Assembly: GCA_964617455.1 (NCBI GenBank) | Contig: CAZTYF010000007.1 | Location: forward strand, 1 to 64,000 | DNA length: 64,000 nucleotides | Origin: Monoglobus sp964617455 | GTDB lineage: Bacteria; Bacillota; Clostridia; Monoglobales; Monoglobaceae | Direction of reading: 5' to 3' | Shown: positions 1 through 8,300 of the stretch, in pieces | Layout: every line of letters begins with the position of its first letter | Numbering within the stretch: position 1 is the stretch's first letter | The notes under the pieces: model-generated | Told to the model about the DNA's origin: nothing | What the model saw: only the letters and a program-made list of their open reading frames with translations | Databases searched by the model: none | Program-made: the position numbers and the translations under genes

Positions 1-75
1 TTTGCCCGTTCTCCGATACTCCTCTATATCCTCCAAGGTTATTTCCTCGTTCTCCGGGTTGTTGGTCTCTGCCAT
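1..75 (-). CDS. Small acidic protein of a mobile element, N-terminus only
   Basis: An ATG at 75 read leftwards starts MAETNNPENEEITLEDIEEY and runs off the window. It has an excellent Shine-Dalgarno (AGGAGGTGA, 82-90) and its own consensus promoter at 98-126. It overlaps, in another frame, the 3' part of the polyvalent-protein ORF, which is also still open at the window edge. The acidic composition matches the rest of the element. No family is recognisable from 25 residues. It may be a small accessory gene expressed independently of the large gene. Confidence 0.5.
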   Translation of the reverse strand, partial: MAETNNPENEEITLEDIEEYRRTGK

Positions 76-3000
76 TAGCTCTCACCTCCTCGGTATTATT
101 ATACTCCGTATCGCTGAAATTGTCAATGTTTTCGGCTGTCTGCTCTTGCGTTTCCGCCTCTGCCTTTGGGGCGTTCATGGGGTTCTTTTCACTATCTTCA
201 AGCCATTCAACTTTGCCTTGGGCATAAAGTCTATTAAACTTATTCTGTTCTATCTCGTAACCTTGTGAACCCCGCCAGCGTTGTATTTCCGACCATGTCT
301 TTTGGGCAATGTCTTTTGCACTGCCCAAGGTGTTTGAAATATTATATATGCCCCCCGTTTTTAAGTCGAAAATACGCCACATTTCCTCCCCCCATGGGTC
401 TTCCAAAGCTCCATAAAAAATATCGTTTTCTTCATCGGCTCGGCCTTTGTATTCCTCCAGCCCGTTTTCGAGCAGCATCAACGCCGTTCCCTGTTTTAAC
501 TTCGCATCGGCCACATATTCTTGTTGAGCTTTCTTTTCGGTTACTACCTTGTCCGCCTGTTTGGCGTTTGTCCGCTCTTGCGTTATGGAGGCTTCCCTGT
601 CGAAGGCTTCCGCTTGTTCCGCCAATTTGGTGGCGGAGTCTCTGAAGTTGCCTAAGTACAAGAGGTGGCCCGGGGGGTCTTCCGATTGCAGCTTTTTCAA
701 AGCCGCTTGCGCTTCTTCATCACTCGGCAAATTGAAAATGTTCTTTGCAAGCCTGCTGTCTTTTATCCCGCTTAAGGCATATATCGCAGCTGTCTGTTCT
801 CGGTTGTTTTTCGTAGAATTGGCGTTCCTTATGCGTTCGCGCTCCTGAGTCACTTCGTCTTTGTCGTTGTCAATTGCCAACACGGTATCGCCCAAGGTAT
901 CCCTCCGGCGGAAGCCCCCTATGCTACTGCCTGTTTCCAAGTCAACGGTCTCCCAGTCGCCATAATGTTTATAATAAAATATGCCGTTCTTTTTGTCGGC
1001 ATATCCTTTTTCCAGATGACCGCCATCTATGATGTATCCTTCTTCCAATTTGTCAACCAAAGCCTTCTTTTGGGCTTCTATCTTTTCTTCTCGCTCTTTT
1101 TGCTTTTGCAGGGCCTCTTGCACTTTTTCCCCGCTTGGTATGTTAACCGGGTTTCTTTCACTGTTTTCAAGCCATTCGATATTGCCTGAAGCATATGCTT
1201 CTGTAAAGGCTTCTAACGTTTTTTGGGCACCGTTTTCGTGTGCTCTGTACCCTTGAACCATCTGCCAACCGTCTTTGACTTTGGCCATAACTTCGTCTCT
1301 TTTTTTGCTTTGAAAACCCTTTGCAATTACCCCGGTTTTTAAGTCGCCGGCGTACCACTGCCCTTTTTGGAATTTGTAATACATCCCGTTTACATCATCT
1401 ATCCAAGCCTTTGCTTCACGCAGCTTGTATCCTCCGCCTCTAGCCCTAAATAGCTCCAACACGGTCCCCCGTTTTAATTTGACGTCCGGCACATACTCCG
1501 GCATTCCTTCCGTCTCTTTATCGACGTATTCAATGCCCATATCTTCCGCCAGTTTTTTGGCTGCATTGCGTATTTCGGTCATCTGTTCGGAGGGAGTTTC
1601 CTTAAAAACTTCATCCAAAGCCGCCTGTATTTCTTCATCGCTCGGCAAATTGAAAATTTCTTCATCAAATTCACTGTCTTTTGCGCCGCTCAGGGAATAT
1701 ATTGCCAAGGCCGTTTTCATAAGTCCGTCCGAGTGCCGACGCTCCCAACTTTCGTCACGGGACCGGAGTATTTCATCTTTGTTTCTTATGAATGTAAGTA
1801 CCGCATCATCCAAATTATCACGGTAATTGTCCGAATTATCGTGGTATGGGAAGTTGGCTATGCGCGCCCCGTTTTCCAAGTCATATGCCTCAACTCTGCC
1901 GTTGCCCCAAACATTATAGAATATACCGTTTTCCTTGTCGGCGTATCCGTCGAGCAAGTTGCCGTTATAGTGTAAAATACTGCCTTTTTCCAATTTGTCA
2001 ATTATGGCTTTCTTTGCGGCATTTTCTTTGTCCGCCTGCTCTTGCGTTTCCGTTGTTGTTTTTGGAGTTTCCTCAGCCGTTTCCGTTGCTGTTTTTGGAG
2101 TTTCCGCAGGTGTTACATCGTTTTTTGGCAAACCCTCTTGCAGCTCTTCATCATTTGGAATATTGGCAGGCTGCATTTTCCCGTTTTCGATGCGTGTTAC
2201 TTGCCCGCTCGCATAGTCTTCCACAAACTTTGCTCTAAGTTCTGCTTGCTGTTGCTTTTGCTCGTCGGTTGGTTCTTTCACGATATTTTTATCGTAGTCT
2301 TCGGCGGCTTCGCGTCTTGTGCGGAAGTAGTCCCACGAGCTTGTCCACCGATAGCCGTCCGACAAGTCATAGGCAACCCATCCGGTTTTCGCCTTGCCGA
2401 AGTAATTTCCCCCAACTTCTTTCCTGTAAAAAACTCCCCTATCCTTGTCAACAAAGCCTCGCACTTCTGTGAGTTTATTGGGGTTTTCACGGTTCCGAAT
2501 TAGTGCGGTTCCCGGTTCCCCCGGGACTTTTTCCAGTTGTTTTGCGTCCTCTTTGGAAAGGTGTTTAACTTCGTCATTCTTTAAAGCGTTTTCCAAGAAA
2601 CCTATTTCTTTTTGGTACCTTTCACTGTTGCGGAAATTTACAAGTCTTTCCCAATTTTGAGCCGCATAGTCAACAGCATCCGCCATTTTGCTAAAACCTT
2701 CGATGGGGCCCATGTTGATGCCTGTTTTAAGGTCATACATTCGCCAAACCGCTTTTGACTTCACCTCGCCTATTCTGCTCGTTGCCTTTGCGTAAAAGAT
2801 GCCGTTGGTATCGTCAATATAACCCAAGAGTTCTCTTAGGCCGTTAAACACTTCATATGCGTCCTCGCCGTGTAATACCGCATAATTGCGTTTCCTTTCA
2901 TAATACTGCACATAGCTTTTGCCCCGTTTCGGTTTGACATCGGGCACATATTCCTGTTGGGTATTGTCCTCATCCGCCATATACGCCGTGCCGCTTCCGT

Positions 3001-3766
3001 CCGCAAACACAACACGGTCGCTGGGTTCCATGCTCTGCGGGAATTGCTCCCTCCGCTGCCGTGCGGTAAGGTTTCTGCGGCTCGCCGTGTCCCGTGCCTC
3101 TGTTTCCCCCGCGGTGTTGGTGTATAAGTCAATGGGCGAGTCAACGCCTAAAGTGCCATAGTCTTTGTTGTCTAACTTATTGTCAATATCCGCAAGCTCA
3201 AGCCACCGGGGGAGTTTATACAACTCGTCATACAAGTCGTTTATTCTCGTACTTTCCTTGCCGTTAAGTCCCACTTTGGCTTCCTTATTGGCAAGTCTCC
3301 TATAACGTTCGTATTTGTCATAGGTCTCACGGTCCCACGTGCTTATAATGCCGTTCCTTCTGTCAAGCAACCGGCCTTCCGCTTTTTTCTCCCAATAGTC
3401 AACACCTGCGCCGGGTGAAAAGTCTTCCCGTTCTTGGACTGCGTGTTGTATCTCGTGGGTCAAAACATCGAGGATATTCCGCTCGTCTGCGGGGTTATCC
3501 GTAAGGCTCGCTTTTTTGGCGCTGTCCAAAAAGTCCTCGTTTATTCTTATGGCTTCTTCGCCGTTTTCGTGTTTCACATAAGATGCGGTGGTCCCGTTGG
3601 CTGCCGTCGATGTCTGTATCTCAACCGGGATATTCCTCAGCCACGGATGCTGCTCAAACAACTTGTCCGCCTTTATGATGTCCGCCAAAGTAAGCCGCTT
3701 GTCCTTTTCGAGGGCCTCGGCGCCGATAAGCTCAATACCGCGGTCGCAATGGACTATATCCCCCAA
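2..3766 (-). CDS. Polyvalent mobile-element protein, LPD23 domain plus repeats, 5'-truncated
   Basis: One minus-strand frame is open from a TAA at 3773-3775 to the left edge, about 1250 codons. A TTG at 3766 is the only early start candidate and has no ribosome site, so the true N-terminus is probably lost. The first ~230 residues match the large polyvalent protein-associated domain 23: a metallopeptidase-like THEIQHAV motif near 3440-3460 and a downstream GETEARD motif. Six copies of a ~80-residue repeat follow, with cores like GYADKENGIFY and AYDLENG. Linkers of types SLSG.KDS and YASG.IEWLE also recur. Such proteins are encoded by phages and conjugative elements and are thought to enter the recipient cell with the DNA. 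Very acidic and Lys-rich, with no signal peptide. Function of the repeat is unknown. Confidence 0.65.
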   Translation of the reverse strand, partial: MGDIVHCDRGIELIGAEALEKDKRLTLADIIKADKLFEQHPWLRNIPVEIQTSTAANGTTASYVKHENGEEAIRINEDFLDSAKKASLTDNPADERNILDVLTHEIQHAVQEREDFSPGAGVDYWEKKAEGRLLDRRNGIISTWDRETYDKYERYRRLANKEAKVGLNGKESTRINDLYDELYKLPRWLELADIDNKLDNKDYGTLGVDSPIDLYTNTAGETEARDTASRRNLTARQRREQFPQSMEPSDRVVFADGSGTAYMADEDNTQQEYVPDVKPKRGKSYVQYYERKRNYAVLHGEDAYEVFNGLRELLGYIDDTNGIFYAKATSRIGEVKSKAVWRMYDLKTGINMGPIEGFSKMADAVDYAAQNWERLVNFRNSERYQKEIGFLENALKNDEVKHLSKEDAKQLEKVPGEPGTALIRNRENPNKLTEVRGFVDKDRGVFYRKEVGGNYFGKAKTGWVAYDLSDGYRWTSSWDYFRTRREAAEDYDKNIVKEPTDEQKQQQAELRAKFVEDYASGQVTRIENGKMQPANIPNDEELQEGLPKNDVTPAETPKTATETAEETPKTTTETQEQADKENAAKKAIIDKLEKGSILHYNGNLLDGYADKENGIFYNVWGNGRVEAYDLENGARIANFPYHDNSDNYRDNLDDAVLTFIRNKDEILRSRDESWERRHSDGLMKTALAIYSLSGAKDSEFDEEIFNLPSDEEIQAALDEVFKETPSEQMTEIRNAAKKLAEDMGIEYVDKETEGMPEYVPDVKLKRGTVLELFRARGGGYKLREAKAWIDDVNGMYYKFQKGQWYAGDLKTGVIAKGFQSKKRDEVMAKVKDGWQMVQGYRAHENGAQKTLEAFTEAYASGNIEWLENSERNPVNIPSGEKVQEALQKQKEREEKIEAQKKALVDKLEEGYIIDGGHLEKGYADKKNGIFYYKHYGDWETVDLETGSSIGGFRRRDTLGDTVLAIDNDKDEVTQERERIRNANSTKNNREQTAAIYALSGIKDSRLAKNIFNLPSDEEAQAALKKLQSEDPPGHLLYLGNFRDSATKLAEQAEAFDREASITQERTNAKQADKVVTEKKAQQEYVADAKLKQGTALMLLENGLEEYKGRADEENDIFYGALEDPWGEEMWRIFDLKTGGIYNISNTLGSAKDIAQKTWSEIQRWRGSQGYEIEQNKFNRLYAQGKVEWLEDSEKNPMNAPKAEAETQEQTAENIDNFSDTEYNNTEEVRANGRDQQPGERGNNLGGYRGVSENGQ
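98..126 (-). promoter_or_regulatory. Consensus sigma-A promoter inside the polyvalent gene
   Basis: On the minus strand, TTGACA (121-126), a 17-base spacer and TATAAT (98-103) match the consensus at every position. The predicted start near 91 leaves a very short untranslated leader before the ATG at 75. It lies inside a longer open frame, so it would give the small downstream gene independent expression. Confidence 0.6.
250..2960 (-). repeat. Six degenerate protein repeats in the polyvalent gene
   Basis: Repeat cores in minus-strand translation sit near 2795-2820 (YIDDTNGIFY), 2421-2460 (FVDKDRGVFY), 1915-1950 (GYADKENGIFY), 1378-1408 (WIDDVNGMYY), 975-1013 (GYADKKNGIFYY) and 415-450 (RADEENDIFY). 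Each is followed 10-25 residues later by a D-L-x-x-G turn. Copies 3+4 and 5+6 form a larger duplicated unit that includes NLPSDEE and YASG-type linkers. The DNA copies have diverged, so this is an old protein-level repeat. Confidence 0.7.
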
Positions 3767-4466
3767 AACCCTTTAGGTGATATAACCAATTTCAGGGATA
3801 CAAGCATAATAGAAGAGGAGATGCAATATTACACGCCCGAGGAGTTTATAAGATACATCACATATGCCCGGGAAAGGGCTGTAAATGCCTCCGATACAAG
3901 CGAATGGGACTTTTATGTATTCTTTAACATAGCCTTTTACACGGGCCTCAGAAAGGGCGAAATAAACGCTCTCAAATGGTCCGATATAAAGGGAGAGTAT
4001 TTGTCCGTCAAAAGGAGCATCAACCAAAAACTGAATGGGCCCGATAGGGAGACGGCACCCAAAAACAAAAGCTCAATTCGAACCTTGCAACTCCCGTGGC
4101 CTCTGCTCAAGGTCCTTGCCGAACATAAAGAGAGGCAGAGGAGGCACCCCGAATTTTCCGAGGACTTCCGAGTCTGCGGAGGGCCCAAGTGTTTGAGGGA
4201 TACCACAATTGATAAGAAAAACCGGGCATATGCCAAGGGTGCGGGTTTAAAAAGAATTAGGATACACGACTTCCGCCACAGCCACGCCTCTCTGCTCGCC
4301 AATGAGGGAATTAACATCCAAGAAATAGCAAGACGGTTGGGGCACTCAAACATCGAAGTGACGTGGAACACCTATTCCCATCTGTACCCGAGGGAGGAAG
4401 AGAGGGCGGTAAAAATATTAAATTCCATAGCCCCGAACCCCAAAAATGCAAAAAAAGTGTGGATAC

Positions 4467-4496
4467 AAAAAACAACCCGCGCGAATACGCGGGTTG
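4467..4496 (-). terminator. Intrinsic terminator of tRNA-Tyr
   Basis: A perfect 9-bp stem (4473-4481 with 4488-4496, CAACCCGCG arm) with a six-base loop is followed on the minus strand by six U. It lies just 3' of tRNA-Tyr and inside the 3' end of the truncated integrase frame. Confidence 0.8.
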
Positions 4497-4505
4497 AGGC
4501 TCGTT

Positions 4506-4590
4506 TGGTGGAGGGAGATGGATTCGAACCATCGAAGTCGTCGACAACAGATTTACAGTCTGCCCCCTTTGGCCGCTCGGGAATCCCTCC
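4506..4590 (-). tRNA. tRNA-Tyr (anticodon GTA), CCA encoded
   Basis: Acceptor arms GGAGGGA and TCCCTCC, the anticodon loop ACTGTAAATC, a long class II variable arm, the T-loop GGTTCGAATCC and an encoded CCA are all visible. The 3' end faces the integrase, the usual arrangement for an element integrated at a tRNA. A promoter lies upstream and a terminator directly downstream. Confidence 0.95.
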
Positions 4591-4629
4591 GAATGTCTTT
4601 GTCATCGCTACGGGGCCAATGACTAAGGT

Positions 4630-4658
4630 ATAATACCACATTACTCAAATCTTGTCAA
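4630..4658 (-). promoter_or_regulatory. Promoter of tRNA-Tyr
   Basis: Minus-strand TTGACA (4653-4658), 17-base spacer, TATTAT (4630-4635), with TGTGG just before the -10 box. It sits about 40 bases upstream of the mature tRNA 5' end. Confidence 0.75.
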
Positions 4659-4729
4659 GGCTTTTTGGGAAAAATTTTTAAATTTGTCCCATCGTATATT
4701 TTGCGGCGGATGTTTATAAAAACGAAATG

Positions 4730-4758
4730 TTGACTTTTGGGAGGATATGTGGTAAAAT
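4730..4758 (+). promoter_or_regulatory. Promoter of the methyltransferase/ECF gene cluster
   Basis: TTGACT (4730-4735), 17-base spacer, TAAAAT (4753-4758), again with TGTGG before the -10. The leader that follows contains a small hairpin (CTGCGG/CCGCAG) before the ribosome site of the methyltransferase. Confidence 0.65.
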
Positions 4759-4824
4759 GGTTTTGTGTATGATTTGCTGCGGTGAGATTCCGCAGAATGT
4801 GAAGTTTATGTTCGGAGGTTTTTT

Positions 4825-5703
4825 ATGTTTCTGTCCCGTGACTGGAAGGACTATGAGCTCATTGACGGTTCGGGGGGAGAAAAACTTGAGCGCTGGGGCG
4901 ATGTTATATTGAGACGCCCGGACCCGCAAATCGTGTGGACTCTGCCGGCGGCGGACAAATCCGAGCTTTGGGACAAGGCCGATGCCGTATATTTTCGAAG
5001 CAGCAAGGGCGGCGGACGGTGGGAGGTTCACAAACCTATTCCCGACCAATGGACGGTTGCTTATAAAGATTTGAAATTCAAAATAACTCCCATGGGATTT
5101 AAGCATACGGGTCTGTTCCCTGAACAGGCCGCCAACTGGGATTGGTTTTCGGAAATTATCCGAACCTGCGGCAGGTCTTCGGGAGGCATATCCGTTCTCA
5201 ATCTTTTTGCCTATACGGGCGGCGCAACGGTGGCCGCAGCCAAGGCGGGAGCCCGGGTGTGCCACGTGGATGCGGCGAAGGGAATGGTTATGCGGGCCAA
5301 GGAGAACAGTGCCTTATCCGGATTGGCCGACAGGCCCATTCGATATATTGTGGACGATGTTAAGAAATTCGTGGCCCGGGAAATCCGACGGGGGCATAAA
5401 TACGACGGAATTATCATGGACCCTCCTTCCTATGGGAGAGGTCCCGGAGGAGAGGTCTGGAAGATTGAAGAGGAGCTTTTCGGTTTGGTTGAGCTCTGTG
5501 TGGAGCTTTTGAGTGACGAGCCTCTGTTTTTCTTGGTGAATACATATACGACCGGGCTTTCGGGGAGCATTATGGAAAATGTCTTTCGATTGACCGTGAA
5601 AAAGAGATTTGGAGGCATAGCCCAAGTGGACGAAATCGGACTTCCCATCACCAACGGAGGGCTGGCTCTTCCCTGCGGATACTCCGCCCGATGGGAAGGG
5701 TAG
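4825..5703 (+). CDS. Class I SAM-dependent methyltransferase, RlmI-like
   Basis: A cytoplasmic methyltransferase of 292 residues, related to the COG1092 group of 23S rRNA cytosine-C5 methyltransferases but lacking an N-terminal PUA domain. The SAM-binding motif NLFAYTGG (~residue 130) is followed by an acidic strand end (CHVDAAKG). The catalytic DPPSYGRG motif (~residue 198) carries the DPP(S/T)Y signature of that group. The N-terminal ~110 residues form a separate small domain. The start is supported by GGAGG seven bases upstream. It is first in a plus-strand cluster leading to the ECF genes, and target specificity cannot be told from sequence. Confidence 0.75.
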   Translation: MFLSRDWKDYELIDGSGGEKLERWGDVILRRPDPQIVWTLPAADKSELWDKADAVYFRSSKGGGRWEVHKPIPDQWTVAYKDLKFKITPMGFKHTGLFPEQAANWDWFSEIIRTCGRSSGGISVLNLFAYTGGATVAAAKAGARVCHVDAAKGMVMRAKENSALSGLADRPIRYIVDDVKKFVAREIRRGHKYDGIIMDPPSYGRGPGGEVWKIEEELFGLVELCVELLSDEPLFFLVNTYTTGLSGSIMENVFRLTVKKRFGGIAQVDEIGLPITNGGLALPCGYSARWEG

Positions 5704-5739
5704 TGAGCAAAATCCCTCCTTTCAAGCGTTTTGACGATT

Positions 5740-6615
5740 ATGGATAATGATAACATAGTAAATATAACCGATTTGGTATTTGAATATACGGATGACAACA
5801 AGAAGGACAAAACCCGGGTATTAAACGGGGTGAATCTCCGAATAAGGCGGGGGGAATTTTTGGCTGTTCTCGGCCGCAACGGGTCCGGGAAATCCACCCT
5901 GGCCAAACATATGAACGGTATACTCATTCCCACGGAGGGGAAGGTGGAGGTTGACGGAACAGACACCTCCGACGAGAGCCGCCTGTTTGAGGTGAGGCGC
6001 AGGGTTGGGATGGTCTTCCAAAATCCCGACAACGAGATGGTTGCCACCATAGTGGAGGAAGATGTGGCCTTCGCTCCGGAAAACTTGGGAGTGCCTTCAA
6101 AGGAAATCCGAAAGCGGGTGGATGATGCCCTTGAAATCGTGGGTATGAGCGATTTTAAGGAGCATGCGCCCCATATGTTGAGCGGAGGTCAAAAACAGAG
6201 GGTGGCAATTGCCGGGGCCCTTGCCATGAAGCCCATGCTTTTGGTAATGGATGAACCTACGGCGATGTTGGACCCCATCGGCAGAAAAGAGGTTATCGAA
6301 ACGGCAAAAAAGCTCGTCCGAGACGAGGGAATGACCGTGGTGCTCATAACCCACTATATGGACGAGGCCTCGGAGGCGGACAGGGTGGTTGTTTTGGACA
6401 AGGGGAAAATCGCCTTGGAAGGAAAACCGAGGGAAATCTTTTCCCAAGGGGAAAAATTGCGGGCCTTGGGCCTTGAGGCGCCTCAATCAACCTATCTCAT
6501 ACATATGCTGAAGCAAGAGGTCCCCGACCTTGACGAGACCGTCCTGAACGACGAGGAATGTGCGGCGGAGCTGCTGCGGGCCATTCGGGCGAAAAGGAGA
6601 AGGTCCGATGATTGA
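5740..6615 (+). CDS. ecfA1: ECF transporter ATPase EcfA1
   Basis: One of the two ATPases that drive energy-coupling-factor vitamin uptake. Walker A is GRNGSGKST (~residue 50), the Q-loop is FQNPDNEMV, the ABC signature is LSGGQKQR and Walker B is LLVMDEPTAMLD. The QNPDN Q-loop is typical of the EcfA1 member. The ATG at 5740 is preferred over the TTG at 5731; neither has a strong ribosome site, so translation may be coupled to the gene ending at 5703. Its end overlaps ecfA2 by 8 bases. No substrate-binding S component is encoded nearby, so this is probably a group II module shared by unlinked S components. Confidence 0.9.
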   Translation: MDNDNIVNITDLVFEYTDDNKKDKTRVLNGVNLRIRRGEFLAVLGRNGSGKSTLAKHMNGILIPTEGKVEVDGTDTSDESRLFEVRRRVGMVFQNPDNEMVATIVEEDVAFAPENLGVPSKEIRKRVDDALEIVGMSDFKEHAPHMLSGGQKQRVAIAGALAMKPMLLVMDEPTAMLDPIGRKEVIETAKKLVRDEGMTVVLITHYMDEASEADRVVVLDKGKIALEGKPREIFSQGEKLRALGLEAPQSTYLIHMLKQEVPDLDETVLNDEECAAELLRAIRAKRRRSDD

Positions 6616-7453
6616 CTTGGAAAATGTGAGCTACACCTATATGAAAGACGGACCTTTCGAAAAGAAGGCTTTGGACAACGTGAGCCTCCATATCGCATCG
6701 GGTGAATTTGTGGGCATCATAGGCCACACCGGCTCGGGGAAAACCACCATGATACAGTTGCTGAACGGGCTCCTGAAACCCGATTCGGGGAAAGTTATAA
6801 TAGACGGCGAGGATTTGTCCGACAAAAAAACCGACATTCGGAGCATCCGCTTCAAAGTGGGCCTCTGTATGCAATATCCGGAATATCAACTCTTTGAGGA
6901 GACGGTTCTCAAAGACATCTGCTTCGGACCCGTAAATATGGGTCTCTCGAAAGAGGAGGCCGAGAAAAGGGCTCGGTTTGCCGCCCGTATGGTGGGCCTT
7001 CCCGAAGAGCTTTTGGACAAGTCACCCTTTGATTTGTCCGGAGGCCAGAAGCGGAGAGCAGCCATTGCCGGGATTTTGGCAATGGAGCCGAAGGTCCTGA
7101 TACTGGACGAGCCTACCGCAGGTCTTGATCCGGCAGGCAGAGACGAAATTCTTTGCAAAATCCGAGACATGCACAGGCGCCTTGATTTGACGGTTTTGCT
7201 GGTCTCCCACAGTATGGAAGATGTGGCAAAGCTCTCGGACAGGATTTTGGTCCTGAATGAGGGAAAGGTTGAGATGTTCGGTCCCCCTCGGGAAGTTTTT
7301 GCCAACAGTTCCCGCCTTCGGGAGATAGGGCTGAATGTGCCCCAAATCACCCGTGTGGCGGACAGACTCCGAGAGGAGGGCATTGATATGCCTCCCGGGA
7401 TATACACGGTTGAGGACGCCTATGAGGCGCTGCTGCCTCTTCTTCGGGATTAG
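6608..7453 (+). CDS. ecfA2: ECF transporter ATPase EcfA2
   Basis: Partner ATPase of EcfA1, about 281 residues. Walker A is GHTGSGKTT, the Q-loop is MQYPEYQLFEETV, the signature is LSGGQKRR and Walker B is VLILDEPTAGLDP, followed by the H-loop VSHSMED. The QYPEYQLF Q-loop is characteristic of EcfA2. The ATG at 6608 overlaps the ecfA1 stop and has GGAGAAGG just upstream, indicating translational coupling and a 1:1 ratio. With EcfA1 it should form the cytoplasmic heterodimer docking on EcfT. Confidence 0.92.
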   Translation: MIDLENVSYTYMKDGPFEKKALDNVSLHIASGEFVGIIGHTGSGKTTMIQLLNGLLKPDSGKVIIDGEDLSDKKTDIRSIRFKVGLCMQYPEYQLFEETVLKDICFGPVNMGLSKEEAEKRARFAARMVGLPEELLDKSPFDLSGGQKRRAAIAGILAMEPKVLILDEPTAGLDPAGRDEILCKIRDMHRRLDLTVLLVSHSMEDVAKLSDRILVLNEGKVEMFGPPREVFANSSRLREIGLNVPQITRVADRLREEGIDMPPGIYTVEDAYEALLPLLRD

Positions 7454-7488
7454 ACCGGGGCAAATCCGATTAATCGAAAGGTACACAT

Positions 7489-8298
7489 ATGCTTAAAGAT
7501 ATAACCTTGGGTCAATACTTTCCGGGGAATACTTTTATTCACCGTCTTGATCCCCGCACGAAAATCCTTATCATAATCGCATACGTTGTGGTGGTTTTTT
7601 TGGTGCAAAACTTTGCGGGCTACGGAGCGTTGGCTCTGTTTTTGGCAATCTGCACCGCCGTTTCGAAAATCCCGCCCAAATATCTGATTCGGGGACTTAA
7701 GTCGATTTTGGTGTTCATCATACTTACGGGTTTGTTCAATCTGTTCCTGACGGACGGGGAAGTGATATGGAGCTTTGGGTTCCTGAAAATCACTCGGGAG
7801 GGCGTGAGATTTGCGGCCTTTATGGTGCTGCGGCTGGTGTTTTTAATCCTCGGCACATCCCTGCTGACCCTGACCACCTCTCCCATAGCCTTGACGGACG
7901 GCCTGGAGCGGCTCCTTTCGCCTTTTGCGAAAATACATCTGCCCGCCCATGAGATAGCCATGATGATGACAATCGCTTTGAGATTTATCCCCACCCTTTT
8001 GGATGAGACCGACAAAATAATGAAGGCCCAATCGGCCCGGGGCGCATCCATTGACAGCGGGAATATATTTGCCCGGGCAAAGGCCATGGTCCCGATTTTG
8101 ATACCCCTTTTTGTCAGCGCCTTTCGGCGGGCGGACGAGCTGGCCACGGCCATGGAATGCCGCTGCTATAAGGGAGGCACGGGCAGGACACGGCTGAGGG
8201 AATTGAAATACAGCGGAACCGATGTTTTGGGGGGACTTTACACCCTGATGCTCCTTTCGGTTGTTATCGGGCTCAATATAACATTTGGAAAATTTTGA
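7489..8298 (+). CDS. ecfT: ECF transporter transmembrane protein EcfT
   Basis: The membrane scaffold coupling the EcfA ATPases to substrate-binding S components, 269 residues. Hydrophobic segments lie at about residues 25-75, 105-135 and 240-265. Two coupling-helix motifs are visible: QSARGASID (~residue 182) and AMECRCYKGG (~residue 223), the second a variant of the usual AMExRGY. The start has AAAGG upstream at proper distance, 35 bases after ecfA2. Together with ecfA1A2 and truA this is the conserved Bacillota order. Confidence 0.92.
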   Translation: MLKDITLGQYFPGNTFIHRLDPRTKILIIIAYVVVVFLVQNFAGYGALALFLAICTAVSKIPPKYLIRGLKSILVFIILTGLFNLFLTDGEVIWSFGFLKITREGVRFAAFMVLRLVFLILGTSLLTLTTSPIALTDGLERLLSPFAKIHLPAHEIAMMMTIALRFIPTLLDETDKIMKAQSARGASIDSGNIFARAKAMVPILIPLFVSAFRRADELATAMECRCYKGGTGRTRLRELKYSGTDVLGGLYTLMLLSVVIGLNITFGKF

Positions 8299-8300
8299 TT

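Larger units (their letters stand above)
3749..4633 (+). pseudogene. Tyrosine recombinase/integrase, N-terminus missing
   Basis: The frame gives the catalytic half of a phage or ICE integrase: arginine in TGLRKGE, the HDFRHSHASLL box, LGHSNIEVT and the nucleophile tyrosine in NTYSHLYP. Homology begins only at about MDYIPQNPL (3749). The SAM-like and core-binding domains that should precede it are replaced by antisense of the polyvalent gene, and there is no ribosome site, so it is very likely dead. The 3' end is also unusual: instead of stopping after the catalytic domain, the frame runs through the antisense of tRNA-Tyr (4506-4590) and stops in flanking DNA at 4633. That fits integration at the tRNA 3' end. 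Confidence 0.8.

Noticed and set aside
2..3160. Many short plus-strand frames in the left region
   Set aside because: All are antisense to a single continuous minus-strand frame with coherent protein repeats and an LPD23 domain.
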